Source: an uncultured Acidobacteriia bacterium
Lineage (GTDB): Bacteria; Acidobacteriota; Terriglobia; Bryobacterales; Bryobacteraceae
Assembly: GCA_903881085.1 (NCBI GenBank)
Contig: CAIRSA010000523.1
Span: 1 to 36,009, forward strand
Reading direction: 5' to 3'
Length of the DNA: 36,009 bases
Part shown: positions 1-8,059 of the stretch, one piece after another
Position numbering within the stretch: position 1 is the stretch's first letter
Layout: every line of letters begins with the position of its first letter
Program-made: the position numbers and the translations under genes
Notes under the pieces: model-generated
What the model saw: only the letters and a program-made list of their open reading frames with translations
What the model was told of the DNA's origin: nothing
The model's database searches: none

Positions 1-48
1 GTTGGTGGTTTACGTTCCAATAGCTGGGAGACTTCCTCCTGACGGCTA

Positions 49-615
49 TCATAATACATTCGCCCACCCGCTTTCTAACTCCGCCGTAGAAACAATCCGC
101 GCATACTCCCCATTCATATTCGCCAAGGAATGCGCATGAACATCCTCCGCCAAATGCAAAGTCCCAGCCAAAGCCCGCCGGTCAAACGTGAAAGTAGCAT
201 CGCTAACCACAAACACCTCAAATCCCAAATTCCCAGCCATGCGAACCGTAGCCTCCACGGAGTTATTCGTAATCACACCCACAACCACAACCTGCTCATG
301 CGCACCCTCCCACAACATCGCCTCCAGTTCCGTCCCGATAAACGCACTGTTCGTATGCTTGGTCACCACGGTCTCGCCCGGCATCGGCAGCGCGCACTCT
401 TTGAAATCGCACCCCGGCTGCCCCGGCCGGTACTTCGACTGCGGCTCGCGCGAATGATGTTGCACATGTATCACCCGGCCCTTCGCCTGCCGCCACACCT
501 GCAACAACCGGGCAATGTTTTCCTCGGCTTGCGGATTATTACGGCGGCCCCAACTGGGGTCATCGATCGCCTTCTGAACGTCAATAATGAGGAGCGCTGC
601 GGAATCAGGGAACAT
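49..615 (-). CDS. Isochorismatase-family hydrolase with Ser in place of the catalytic Cys
   Basis: Isochorismatase-fold hydrolase of 188 residues, the usual length for the family (cysteine hydrolases such as nicotinamidase, plus true isochorismatases). With the start at 615, the catalytic Asp is D12 in LLIIDVQ and the Lys is K86 in VVTKHTNSAF. At the nucleophile position the sequence reads TNNSVEATVR, so the Cys is replaced by S119 (codon TCC). The family context GNLGFEVFVVSDATFTFDR follows normally, so this is a substitution, not a frameshift. The substrate cannot be inferred. An ATG at 645 would add ten residues, but a TATGAT box lies six bases before the ATG at 615, which favours a leaderless start there. 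It diverges from the membrane-protein gene at 644. A hydrolase that works without Cys, as PhzD does, is possible. Confidence 0.85.
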   Translation of the reverse strand: MFPDSAALLIIDVQKAIDDPSWGRRNNPQAEENIARLLQVWRQAKGRVIHVQHHSREPQSKYRPGQPGCDFKECALPMPGETVVTKHTNSAFIGTELEAMLWEGAHEQVVVVGVITNNSVEATVRMAGNLGFEVFVVSDATFTFDRRALAGTLHLAEDVHAHSLANMNGEYARIVSTAELESGWANVL

Positions 616-621
616 ATCAAC

Positions 622-627
622 ATCATA
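622..627 (-). promoter_or_regulatory. -10 box for the isochorismatase-family gene
   Basis: TATGAT read on the minus strand, ending six bases before the ATG at 615. No good -35 is visible at 16-18 bases. The spacing matches other genes here that look leaderless. Confidence 0.4.
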
Positions 628-643
628 AGGCGTAATACGTAGC

Positions 644-1903
644 ATGGCCTACGTGTCTGACAATGCCGGCACTGCCGGAAAGCCAATGGTAATGGCGCTC
701 TTCGCCGCCAGCGTACTGCTCTCCATCGTCTCCTGGTACACCACCATGCAAGGGATGGCGCTGTATCTTTCCACCTGGTTCGCACTGCTCGCCTCCATCG
801 GCGTTCAAACATCGCTGGTGATTGTGGCGTGGCTGGTCGGCTTCAGCAAGTCGCGCCGCGCGCTGTTGATTGCGGTGTATGCCATCACGGCGTGCGTCTC
901 CATTGCGTTCAGCTACGTCAGCCTGTACACCTGGTTTTCCGTGCGCGAACGCCCGGCGCAGGTGGAACGCCAGATGTATGATACGTTGAACGCCGCCTCG
1001 CAAAAGACCGAAGAGATCATCTCCGCCGCCGGTGCCGAAGCGAACAAGCACGTGCTGGCGCTGGAAGAGATGACCGCGTCCGAAAAGAACGTTGGCCACA
1101 TCTCGCGCGCAGTGGATGCGGACCCGTATCTGGCGGGCGTGCGCGAAGCCGTCGCCCGCGAAGCGCAATCCATGCGCGAAGGCTCGGGCGAAGGCCTGCG
1201 CTACAACGCCTTCGATCGCTACACCAAACTGGCCCGCCAGTCGGCCACGCAACTGGCCGCTGCGCAGAAGGCGCTCGCCGATTTCCGCGTCAACGCCAAG
1301 CCGCTCGACCCGACCGAAAAGCAGTTGCGCAATTTCCACGCCGCGTATGACCCGATCGCGTGGACCGAAGTGGAGCAAAGCCTGCACGCCGCGCGCATTG
1401 ACCGGCCTGCGATTCCCAACTACGCCGACTTCGTCGACAAATCGGCAACCAGTCAGGAAGACCTGATGCTGGCCTTCACCGAGCTCTTCACCGCCCCGAC
1501 GGGCCGCCACTTCTTCGCCTTCACGCTGGCGGCGTTTATCGACATCATTGTGTTCCTGCTGGCCTTCAGCTCCGGCCCCTATTTCTTCGGCGCACCCGAA
1601 GAGCGCTGGTGCGCCGCCGGCGCTTCGATGGAAGGACTCGACGACCAGATCTTCGTCCGCGATTTCCTGCGCAAAGTCGGCCCCTCGGCCAACGGCATGG
1701 CCAGGGTGGAGGCATCGCAACTGAATCAAGGCGAATCTCAGTTATGCCTGCTGCTAACCGGCCGCGGGCTGGCAACCTGCGCCGAAGAAAACGGAGCGGT
1801 GGTTTACTTACTCGACCCCAAACTGCACGAGTCCATGGTCGAATCCCTAGCCACGCGCCGCATGCCCCTGCGCGCCGCCGCCACACGGGCCGCGGCGGTG
1901 TAA
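644..1903 (+). CDS. Membrane protein of unknown function, four TM segments with a soluble helical middle
   Basis: I do not recognise a family. The 419-residue protein has three closely spaced hydrophobic segments (about residues 15-35, 42-66 and 70-98). A long charged, Ala/Glu/Lys/Gln-rich stretch follows (about 100-285) that looks helical and partly coiled-coil. A fourth TM lies at about 285-310 (FFAFTLAAFIDIIVFLLAF). The C-terminal soluble tail has about 105 residues. The layout suggests a membrane-anchored scaffold or sensor; this is inference only. The start is uncertain: ATG 644 gives the longest form, while ATG 686 is preceded by GGAA at 677-680 with good spacing and begins immediately before the first TM. 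It diverges from the isochorismatase-like gene. Confidence 0.7.
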   Translation: MAYVSDNAGTAGKPMVMALFAASVLLSIVSWYTTMQGMALYLSTWFALLASIGVQTSLVIVAWLVGFSKSRRALLIAVYAITACVSIAFSYVSLYTWFSVRERPAQVERQMYDTLNAASQKTEEIISAAGAEANKHVLALEEMTASEKNVGHISRAVDADPYLAGVREAVAREAQSMREGSGEGLRYNAFDRYTKLARQSATQLAAAQKALADFRVNAKPLDPTEKQLRNFHAAYDPIAWTEVEQSLHAARIDRPAIPNYADFVDKSATSQEDLMLAFTELFTAPTGRHFFAFTLAAFIDIIVFLLAFSSGPYFFGAPEERWCAAGASMEGLDDQIFVRDFLRKVGPSANGMARVEASQLNQGESQLCLLLTGRGLATCAEENGAVVYLLDPKLHESMVESLATRRMPLRAAATRAAAV

Positions 1904-2084
1904 GTGGCATCCGAGCACCGAGCCACGACCGTAAGTGAGTGGTCCCGCAATATCAAATTGCGGTTGGGCCTGCGGTGGATGCAGTGACGGCTACCGCTTC
2001 TGTTCAGACAGTAGATGAGTTGGCGTCTCTCCAGCCAGCTCCTGCCAGCTTGCCGTCTCATGCAAACACCGATAAGATTTAGCT
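1904..2084. other. Intergenic region with a hairpin and a degenerate dispersed-repeat-like sequence
   Basis: No credible gene. A 7-bp inverted repeat, CCGCAAT / ATTGCGG with a 5-nt loop, lies at 1945-1963 just after the membrane-protein gene and could end its transcript, although no T-run follows. The sequence just before it (1913-1943, GAGCACCGAGCCACGACCGT...) resembles, from memory only, a repeat common in Solibacter-type genomes. The last 35 bases hold the hicB promoter. Confidence 0.4.
2050..2078 (+). promoter_or_regulatory. Sigma-70-type promoter of hicBA
   Basis: TTGCCG (2050-2055), a 17-bp spacer and TAAGAT (2073-2078). The -10 ends six bases before the hicB ATG, so the transcript should start at or next to the start codon. 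No Shine-Dalgarno sequence precedes the ATG. Confidence 0.6.
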
Positions 2085-2291
2085 ATGAAGCTTCTAGTCA
2101 CATTGGAGCCGGATGAAACCGGAATGATCGTGGCCGAGTGTCCGTCCATTCCGGGTTGCGTATCGCAAGGGCAGACGGAAGCCGAAGCTCTCGACAATAT
2201 TCGAGAAGCGATCTCAGGTTGCCTGGCTGCACGTGAAGCCAATGGTTTGCCCCTGACCATCGAAGTACGAGAGGTCGAGGTCCCAGCCTAA
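2085..2291 (+). CDS. hicB: HicB-family antitoxin
   Basis: Short 68-residue HicB-like protein with the partial RNase-H fold pattern of the family: an N-terminal strand (KLLVTLEPDETGMIVAECPSIPGC), then SQGQTEAEALDNIREAI, typical of HicB antitoxins. The C-terminal DNA-binding domain of longer HicB proteins is absent, so it may neutralise HicA without its own HTH or RHH module. The hicA start follows the stop codon directly, so the two are co-translated. The order hicB-hicA is the reverse of E. coli hicAB but is common elsewhere. Transcription probably starts at or near the ATG from the promoter at 2050-2078. Confidence 0.9.
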   Translation: MKLLVTLEPDETGMIVAECPSIPGCVSQGQTEAEALDNIREAISGCLAAREANGLPLTIEVREVEVPA

Positions 2292-2513
2292 ATGGCGGCG
2301 CTCCCCTATGTTTCCGGAGAGCGGGCAGTAAGGGCATTTCAGCGGGCGGGTTGGATCAAAGACCGCCAGCACGGCAGCCACCTCATTCTGATTAAGAAGG
2401 GCAGTGTGGTAAGTTTGTCAGTTCCACAGCATCGCGAGCTTGCTCCAGGCACGCTGCGTTCACTGATTCGCTCGGCCGGTATGTCGGTGGATCAGTTTCT
2501 GGATTTGCTTTAG
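2292..2513 (+). CDS. hicA: HicA-family mRNA interferase toxin
   Basis: This 73-residue protein matches the HicA double-stranded-RNA-binding-like fold. An N-terminal helix (SGERAVRAFQRAGW) is followed by the QHGSHLILIKKG strand carrying the catalytic His of the GSH motif, then VSLSVPQHRELAPGTLRSLIRSAGMSVDQFLDLL, the usual tail. HicA cleaves mRNA and is neutralised by HicB. All expected parts are present, so the toxin is probably active. Its ATG immediately follows the hicB stop. Confidence 0.92.
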   Translation: MAALPYVSGERAVRAFQRAGWIKDRQHGSHLILIKKGSVVSLSVPQHRELAPGTLRSLIRSAGMSVDQFLDLL

Positions 2514-2515
2514 GG

Positions 2516-2602
2516 ATTGAGTTCGACAGGAAACCAGAATACGATTTCAGCAAAGGGCAGCGCGGAAGATTCTTTCGGACGAACGCGGAAATCCGACTGC
2601 CC
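2516..2602 (+). pseudogene. Remnant of a small antitoxin-like gene
   Basis: Just after hicA, one frame reads EFDRKPEYDFSKGQRGRFFR and continues TNAEIRLP. That resembles the tail motif (YDFSKG.RGKF.R..AE..LP) of small antitoxin-type proteins often next to toxins. There is no ATG, GTG or TTG in front of it and the match is lost after LP, so it looks like a fragment. It is in the same frame as the higA remnant downstream. The family assignment is from memory. Confidence 0.35.
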
Positions 2603-2695
2603 AAAGATTTGAGTCGCGACGTTGAAGGCTCCTCATCCAAACCCGCAACCCATCCACTAAACATTGAAGCGGACAAACAGGAGGAAGGAAGGCCT

Positions 2696-2998
2696 ATGTA
2701 CAACCCGCCGCACCCAGGCGATGTGATCCGGACCGAAATCATAGAGGCCAATGGACTCAATGTTACCAATGCCGCCAAAGTGCTGGGCGTGTCGCGCCAG
2801 GCTCTGTCCTGATTGCTCAACGCCAAGGTTGATCTCAACGGCGACATGGCGATCCGTATTGAAAAAGCATTCGGGCCGAAGATGGAAACGTTAATGGGCA
2901 TGCAATCGGCCTATGATATTTTCCAGACTCGGCAGCGTGCAAAGAGCATAATCGTGCGCCGATTCAAGCCTGCCGGGATTATGGCTTTGGAGCGTTGA
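2696..2998 (+). pseudogene. higA: HigA-type antitoxin interrupted by an in-frame TGA
   Basis: The frame encodes a HigA/XRE antitoxin of about 100 codons. It starts MYNPPHPGDVIRTEIIE behind a strong purine-rich ribosome-binding site (AGGAGG from 2680). It continues NAAKVLGVSRQALS, then TGA at 2810-2812, then LLNAKVDLNGDMAIRIEKAFG in the same frame. In intact relatives this position is one residue between ALS and LLN. CGA (Arg) to TGA is the simplest change. The C-terminal tail is otherwise preserved, so inactivation would be recent. No HigB toxin gene is present upstream. UGA readthrough is possible but unsupported. Confidence 0.8.
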
Positions 2999-3105
2999 TG
3001 GCCGTGGAAGTCAGATGGCGGCGTCACGGACTTCGGCTTCAGCATGTGGTTGTTCAGGCACTCTGGTGAGATCGTAGCAAACCTCGCCCCGCCCCCGCCA
3101 AATGA

Positions 3106-3118
3106 TACAATCGATTGT
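3106..3118 (+). promoter_or_regulatory. Palindromic operator overlapping the -10 of the Rrf2 gene
   Basis: TACAAT at 3106-3111 is a plausible -10. A perfect 12-bp palindrome, ACAATCGATTGT, spans 3107-3118 and overlaps it. This is where a dimeric repressor would block transcription. Autoregulation by the adjacent Rrf2 protein is the natural inference. Confidence 0.45.
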
Positions 3119-3127
3119 CACCGACCA

Positions 3128-3553
3128 ATGAACATCTCAGTGAAGGGCGAGTACGCGCTGCAAGCTGTCTTCGATCTCGCAATGCAAAAGCCCGACCACC
3201 CAATCAAAATCGCCGACATCGCGCGCCGCCAGAAGATCCCGCAGAAGTTCCTCGAACTGATCCTCGCCGGCCTCAAGCAGGGCGGCTTTGTGGAATCGCG
3301 CCGCGGCGCCGAAGGCGGCTACCTGCTCGCACGCAACGCCGATTCCATCACGGTTGGCGAAGTGTTACGCTACGTCGAAGGGCAGAAGGGTGCACGCAGT
3401 GGAGCCAAGCGCGTCGAAGGCTCCCCCTTCAGCGATATGTGGAGCCGCGTGGACGAAGCGGTTTCGCAAGTGATTGACCAGACCTCGTTCGCCGAACTTG
3501 CACGCAAGTGGAGCGAGCGCCAAACCAAGTACGTTCCCAACTGGGAGATTTAG
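3128..3553 (+). CDS. Rrf2-family transcriptional regulator, CymR-like
   Basis: A 141-residue Rrf2 protein. The winged helix-turn-helix fills about residues 1-85 (ISVKGEYALQAVFDLA, IADIARRQKIPQKFLELILAGLKQGGFVESRRGAEGGYLLAR). The rest is the dimerisation helix. The protein contains no Cys, so it cannot hold the Fe-S cluster of IscR or NsrR. That fits CymR-type regulators, which sense cysteine status by binding cysteine synthase. The next gene, nine bases downstream, is a cysteine synthase, which supports the idea. I start at ATG 3128 because family similarity begins there; a longer frame from 3044 adds unrelated residues. A palindrome over the likely -10 (3107-3118) is a candidate operator. 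Confidence 0.88.
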   Translation: MNISVKGEYALQAVFDLAMQKPDHPIKIADIARRQKIPQKFLELILAGLKQGGFVESRRGAEGGYLLARNADSITVGEVLRYVEGQKGARSGAKRVEGSPFSDMWSRVDEAVSQVIDQTSFAELARKWSERQTKYVPNWEI

Positions 3554-3562
3554 GAGGCTACT

Positions 3563-4519
<957 letters not shown>

Positions 4520-4531
4520 GGCACGGCGAAG

Positions 4532-5146
4532 ATGGACATCTTTTTGAATGAAGCCGAAGCGCGCGTTCTGGGGTCGCTGATTGAGAAGGATATGGCGACC
4601 CCCGAATACTATCCGCAGTCGCTCAACGCCCTGACCAACGCCTGCAATCAGAAGTCGAGCCGCGAGCCGATTGTGCATTACGACGAGTCGTTCGTTCTTT
4701 CCGTACTCGAAGACTTGCGACTCAAACGTCTGGCCGGCTCGGCGCGTGCCGAAGGCCGTGTCACCAAGTACGAGCATTATGCTTCGAACATGCTGGGCCT
4801 GGGCAATCCGCAACTGGCCGTCATCGCCGTGCTGTTGCTGCGCGGCCCACAAACATTGGCCGAAATCAAAGAGCGCACTAATCGCCTACATGCCTTCGAA
4901 GACCTGGATGCAACGTTGAACTGCCTGCACCGCATGATCGAGAAAGGTCTGGTGAAGGAACTACCGAAAGCGCCCGGCATCAAGGAGCCGCGCTTCACCC
5001 ATCTGCTATCGGGCGACGTCGAAGTCTACGTGCCGCCGGCCAAGGATGTGGCGCCTGACCGGCTGCAAAAGCTCGAAGAAGAAGTGGCCGCGCTGAGAAG
5101 CGACTTGGACGAACTCAAGCTCAAACTGGCCGTGCTATTTAATTGA
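4532..5146 (+). CDS. YceH/DUF480-family protein
   Basis: A 204-residue protein with the DUF480 hallmarks: LNEAEARVLGSLIEKDMATPEYYPQSLNAL at the N terminus, NQKSSREPIV next, then EHYASNMLGL and a second winged-helix-like half. The family has two tandem winged-helix domains and no settled function. The last 30 residues form a short coiled coil (LQKLEEEVAALRSDLDELKLKL), common in the family. It follows cysK by 12 bases with no strong ribosome-binding site. Its 3' end overlaps the convergent methyltransferase gene by 12 bases. Confidence 0.9.
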   Translation: MDIFLNEAEARVLGSLIEKDMATPEYYPQSLNALTNACNQKSSREPIVHYDESFVLSVLEDLRLKRLAGSARAEGRVTKYEHYASNMLGLGNPQLAVIAVLLLRGPQTLAEIKERTNRLHAFEDLDATLNCLHRMIEKGLVKELPKAPGIKEPRFTHLLSGDVEVYVPPAKDVAPDRLQKLEEEVAALRSDLDELKLKLAVLFN

Positions 5147-6133
5147 GATCACCAGTGCGCTGGAACGCTCCTTCAGCCTGTGCACTTCGCTCCAGGAAAA
5201 GCCCGCGTTGGCGAACATGCGATCGAGTTCGCTGAAAGTGTAGGCATCGCCGGCCGGGGTCGAAGCCAACATCACCAGGCTGAACATCGCGTCGGGCGCA
5301 GGCGAGACGCGATCGTCATTCGGAACGAACTCCAACGTTGCCGCGCGACCGCCAGGCTTCAGCGCCTGATGCACGCGGCGCAGGAAAACCTCGCACGTCG
5401 CCGGATCGAAGTGATGAAGGAAGTTGGTGATCAGCACCAGGTCATAGCCTTCGCCCAACTCTGCGTCGAAAGCGCTGCCGGCGATGGTTTCGTATCTCTC
5501 CGAAACGCCAGCCTTCGCTGCGTTGCCCTTTGCGACCTCAAGCACCGGAGCCCAGTCCAGCGCAACGATTTGCGCATTGGGATTCTGCTGCGCGATGGCG
5601 ATACCGAACATGCCGTGCCCGGCCGCGACGTCCAGCAGCTTCATGGGCGCGCCGCTTTCCGCGCCAAGTTGCCGCGCGATGGCAGGCGCGGTCAGCGCTG
5701 CAACAGGCGCCATGCCTTGGGCGTACTTCACCCACACCGGATGCTCCGCTTCAGTATTGCCCAACTCGGTCAACGTCACGCCGCCGCGACGGATCGTCCC
5801 GGATAAGTTTTCGTAGTTTTCGCGCTGCATCTTCGAGCCCGAGAATTCGGCGGCGGCAGCCACGCACACGGGCGAATTGCGGTTGAGGTAAACGTCGGAA
5901 TCCTCGGTCAAAGCGTACTCGTTGCCCTTCTTGCGCAGGAATCCGATGACGGTCAGAAAATCGCAGAGGATTCGCATGCCCCGTTCCGATGCGCCGCAGT
6001 GCGTACCCAGTGAAACCGCCGTCGTGTGGCCATCGGCAATAGCAGTGAACACATCCAGCTCAATGGCGGCACGCAGGGCCGCTGTGCGCTGGAAAGCGCC
6101 CATCGTTTCGAAAAACAATGTGGGGGATGGCAT
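5135..6133 (-). CDS. SAM-dependent methyltransferase of the O-methyltransferase (acetylserotonin/ubiquinone-like) type
   Basis: A 332-residue protein with an N-terminal winged-helix dimerisation domain (about residues 10-90), then a class I methyltransferase domain. SAM-binding motif I is LLDVAAGHG at 166-174, followed by an acidic strand end (VALDWAP) and the LITNFLHHFD segment near 236-245. The layout matches small-molecule O-methyltransferases (Methyltransf_2). The substrate is unknown. The ATG overlaps the RidA stop by one base (TAATG), so it is translationally coupled as second gene of a two-gene unit. Its 3' end overlaps the convergent YceH-like gene. Confidence 0.88.
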   Translation of the reverse strand: MPSPTLFFETMGAFQRTAALRAAIELDVFTAIADGHTTAVSLGTHCGASERGMRILCDFLTVIGFLRKKGNEYALTEDSDVYLNRNSPVCVAAAAEFSGSKMQRENYENLSGTIRRGGVTLTELGNTEAEHPVWVKYAQGMAPVAALTAPAIARQLGAESGAPMKLLDVAAGHGMFGIAIAQQNPNAQIVALDWAPVLEVAKGNAAKAGVSERYETIAGSAFDAELGEGYDLVLITNFLHHFDPATCEVFLRRVHQALKPGGRAATLEFVPNDDRVSPAPDAMFSLVMLASTPAGDAYTFSELDRMFANAGFSWSEVHRLKERSSALVISIK

Positions 6134-6573
6134 TAGCTTTTGATCTCGAATATGACTTCCACTTCCACCGCAGCGCCGGTCGGCAACGATACAAAGCCCA
6201 GCGCGGAGCGGGCATGATAGCCATCGCCGGTCTTGCCGAAGACTTCATGCAATAGATCGGACGCGCCGTTGATGACCAGATGCTGTTCGATAAAGTCGGG
6301 CGCGGAGTTTACGCAGCCCAGCACTTTGATCACGCGCAGGCCGTCCAGTGTACCGTGGGCATTCCACACGGAGTTCAAAATCTTGGCCGCGCATTCGCGT
6401 GCCGCGGCGTAACCTTCCTCGGTCGAAGTGCCCGCACCCAGCTTGCCCTTCAGCGAACTGACGTGGCCCGAACTGAGCAACTGGTTTCCAGAGCGAATGC
6501 AGAGATTCAAATATCCAGGCGTGAGCGTTTCGAATTTGATGCCGAGACCCTCGGCGGTTTGTTGTGGAGTCAT
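6133..6573 (-). CDS. RidA/YjgF/UK114-family protein
   Basis: A 146-residue RidA-superfamily protein. The family removes reactive enamine/imine intermediates or acts in small-molecule catabolism. The C terminus reads HARSALGFVSLPTGAAVEVEVIFEI, the family signature with the conserved Arg. The extended N-terminal strand (PGYLNLCIRSGNQLLSSGHVS) resembles the chorismate-mutase-like YjgF subgroup more than canonical RidA. Coupled to the downstream methyltransferase. A TACACT box lies seven bases before the ATG, and the intervening GAAGAGG touches the ATG, too close for normal Shine-Dalgarno pairing. Confidence 0.88.
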   Translation of the reverse strand: MTPQQTAEGLGIKFETLTPGYLNLCIRSGNQLLSSGHVSSLKGKLGAGTSTEEGYAAARECAAKILNSVWNAHGTLDGLRVIKVLGCVNSAPDFIEQHLVINGASDLLHEVFGKTGDGYHARSALGFVSLPTGAAVEVEVIFEIKS

Positions 6574-6580
6574 CCTCTTC

Positions 6581-6586
6581 AGTGTA
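6581..6586 (-). promoter_or_regulatory. -10 box for the RidA-methyltransferase unit
   Basis: TACACT on the minus strand, seven bases before the ATG at 6573. It faces the M81 promoter, so the two units diverge from a shared region of about 40 bp. Confidence 0.35.
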
Positions 6587-6598
6587 CAAAGGTTCCTC

Positions 6599-6604
6599 TA
6601 TAAT
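6599..6604 (+). promoter_or_regulatory. -10 box for the M81 peptidase gene
   Basis: A perfect TATAAT, six bases before the in-frame TTG at 6611. The -35 at 17 bp (TCTTCA) is weak. The spacing predicts a transcript starting at the start codon. Confidence 0.5.
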
Positions 6605-6610
6605 GTTCCT

Positions 6611-8005
6611 TTGCACTCGAACCCTTCAAAATTCCGCGTCGGCATTGCCGGCTTTCTGCACGAATCGAACACGTTCCTCGGCACTCCCACGCAGTACGAG
6701 GACTTCGTGGCGGCAAGCCTGACACGCGGACCTGCGCTGTTGGAACGTTGGCGCGGCACAAACCACGAACTGGGCGGCATGCTTGAGGGCTGCTTCGAAA
6801 TCGTCCCGCTGCTGGCGACGTTTGCTATTCCGAGCGGGACCATCTCCGCGGAATGCTTCGAACGGATCGCCGCCGAACTTCTGCAGGACCTCCCTTCCTT
6901 GGATGGGCTGCTCATCGCACTGCACGGCGCCACGGTGAGTGAACAATACCCGGATGCCGATGGCGAACTGCTGCGGCGCATCCGCGAGCGCGTTGGACCG
7001 GCGATGCCCATCATCGCAACGCTTGACTTGCATGCCAACGTCTCTCCGCGGATGATCGGGCTCACAACGGCCACTGTCGCCTATCGCACCAATCCGCATC
7101 TCGATCAGCGCGAGCGCGGCCTGGAAGCGGCGTCACTGATGGTGCGAACGCTGCGCTGTGAGATCGCGCCGGTGCAGGCGTTGGTCACGCCACCGATGCT
7201 GATTCAGATCTCCAAACAGTACACTTCCGAGGAACCGGCCAAGCTGCTTTATGACGACCTGCGGCACGTATTGACGTGGCCTGGGATTCTATCGGCGAGC
7301 ATTGCAATGGGCTTCTACTACGCCGATGTCGAAGAGATGGGCGCATCGTTCTGGGCCGTTGCCGATGGCGACCCTGCGCTGGCTCAACGCGCAGCGCAGT
7401 TCATGGCGGACCGTGCGTGGGCGCGTCGCGAGGAGTTGACGGGTTCACTGCCATCGGTTGAGGAAGCCGTGCGCGAGGCACTCGCCAGCCAAGAGTCGCC
7501 AATCGTGCTGATGGACGTTGGCGATAACGTCGGCGCTGGCAGCCCCGCTAATTCCACTGTTCTGTTCGACGAGGTGTTGCGCCAAGGCGGCCGCGACGCG
7601 CTTGTGATTCTTTATGATCCCGAAGCGGTGCAGGCTTTGACATGTCCCTATCAGGGCAAGATTCGTTCGATCACGGATGGGCGCTTCGTTGATCTCCAAG
7701 TCCGCCATGGCGGGTGGGGCGAGTATGATCAGGGCCAAACTGTTGTCGTCGAAACCGCGCAGGGCCACACGATCATTCTGACCAGCCGGCGCATGGCGCC
7801 GATGAGTCTGGAGCAGATTCTGCACCTGGGCATCAAGCCGGAGGAGAAGAAGATTCTGATTGTGAAAGGCGTGGTTGCGCCACGCGCAGCGTATGCGCCG
7901 ATCGCGGCCCGCATTGTGTTGGTCGATACTCCGGGTGTGACGAGCGATAACCCGCGTTATTTCGATTATCGGAACAGGCGGCGGCCTTTGTACCCACTGG
8001 ATTAG
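6611..8005 (+). CDS. M81-family metallopeptidase (MlrC-like)
   Basis: MlrC was named for the last step of microcystin-LR degradation; most relatives have unknown substrates. The N-terminal domain shows GIAGFLHESNTF near the start and ATLDLHANVSP further on, supplying metal-binding His and Asp. The C-terminal domain holds MDVGDNVGAGSPANST and the NPRYFDYRNRRRPLYPLD end typical of the family. Length is 464 residues from TTG 6611, near the usual size. The frame stays open to 6428, but that part overlaps the divergent RidA gene. No in-frame ATG lies close to the family start; TTG 6611 is chosen because similarity starts seven codons later and a TATAAT box precedes it. Confidence 0.88.
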   Translation: MHSNPSKFRVGIAGFLHESNTFLGTPTQYEDFVAASLTRGPALLERWRGTNHELGGMLEGCFEIVPLLATFAIPSGTISAECFERIAAELLQDLPSLDGLLIALHGATVSEQYPDADGELLRRIRERVGPAMPIIATLDLHANVSPRMIGLTTATVAYRTNPHLDQRERGLEAASLMVRTLRCEIAPVQALVTPPMLIQISKQYTSEEPAKLLYDDLRHVLTWPGILSASIAMGFYYADVEEMGASFWAVADGDPALAQRAAQFMADRAWARREELTGSLPSVEEAVREALASQESPIVLMDVGDNVGAGSPANSTVLFDEVLRQGGRDALVILYDPEAVQALTCPYQGKIRSITDGRFVDLQVRHGGWGEYDQGQTVVVETAQGHTIILTSRRMAPMSLEQILHLGIKPEEKKILIVKGVVAPRAAYAPIAARIVLVDTPGVTSDNPRYFDYRNRRRPLYPLD

Positions 8006-8059
8006 CGGGGCGAGTGGCACTCACCCGCAGAATGTCATTCTAGCCTACATTCAGACATT
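8005..8059. repeat. 3'-end repeat element, copy 1, between convergent genes
   Basis: Starts at the last base of the M81 stop codon. The first part, GCGGGGCGAGTGGCACTC followed by ACCCGC (8005-8028), is an imperfect palindrome. GCAGAATGTC and TACATT follow. The same blocks in the same order occur after the molybdenum-hydroxylase gene at 11396. Probably a transcript-end structure shared by the two convergent genes. Confidence 0.5.

Noticed and set aside
623..1729. 368-codon open frame on the minus strand opposite the membrane protein
   Set aside because: Rich in Arg, His and Gly with no recognisable family. It mirrors the codon structure of the plus-strand gene, which has clear TM segments.
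2810..2812. Selenocysteine or recoded UGA in the HigA frame
   Set aside because: The position is not a catalytic Cys in the family, no SECIS-like structure is evident next to it, and TGA ends many intact genes here.
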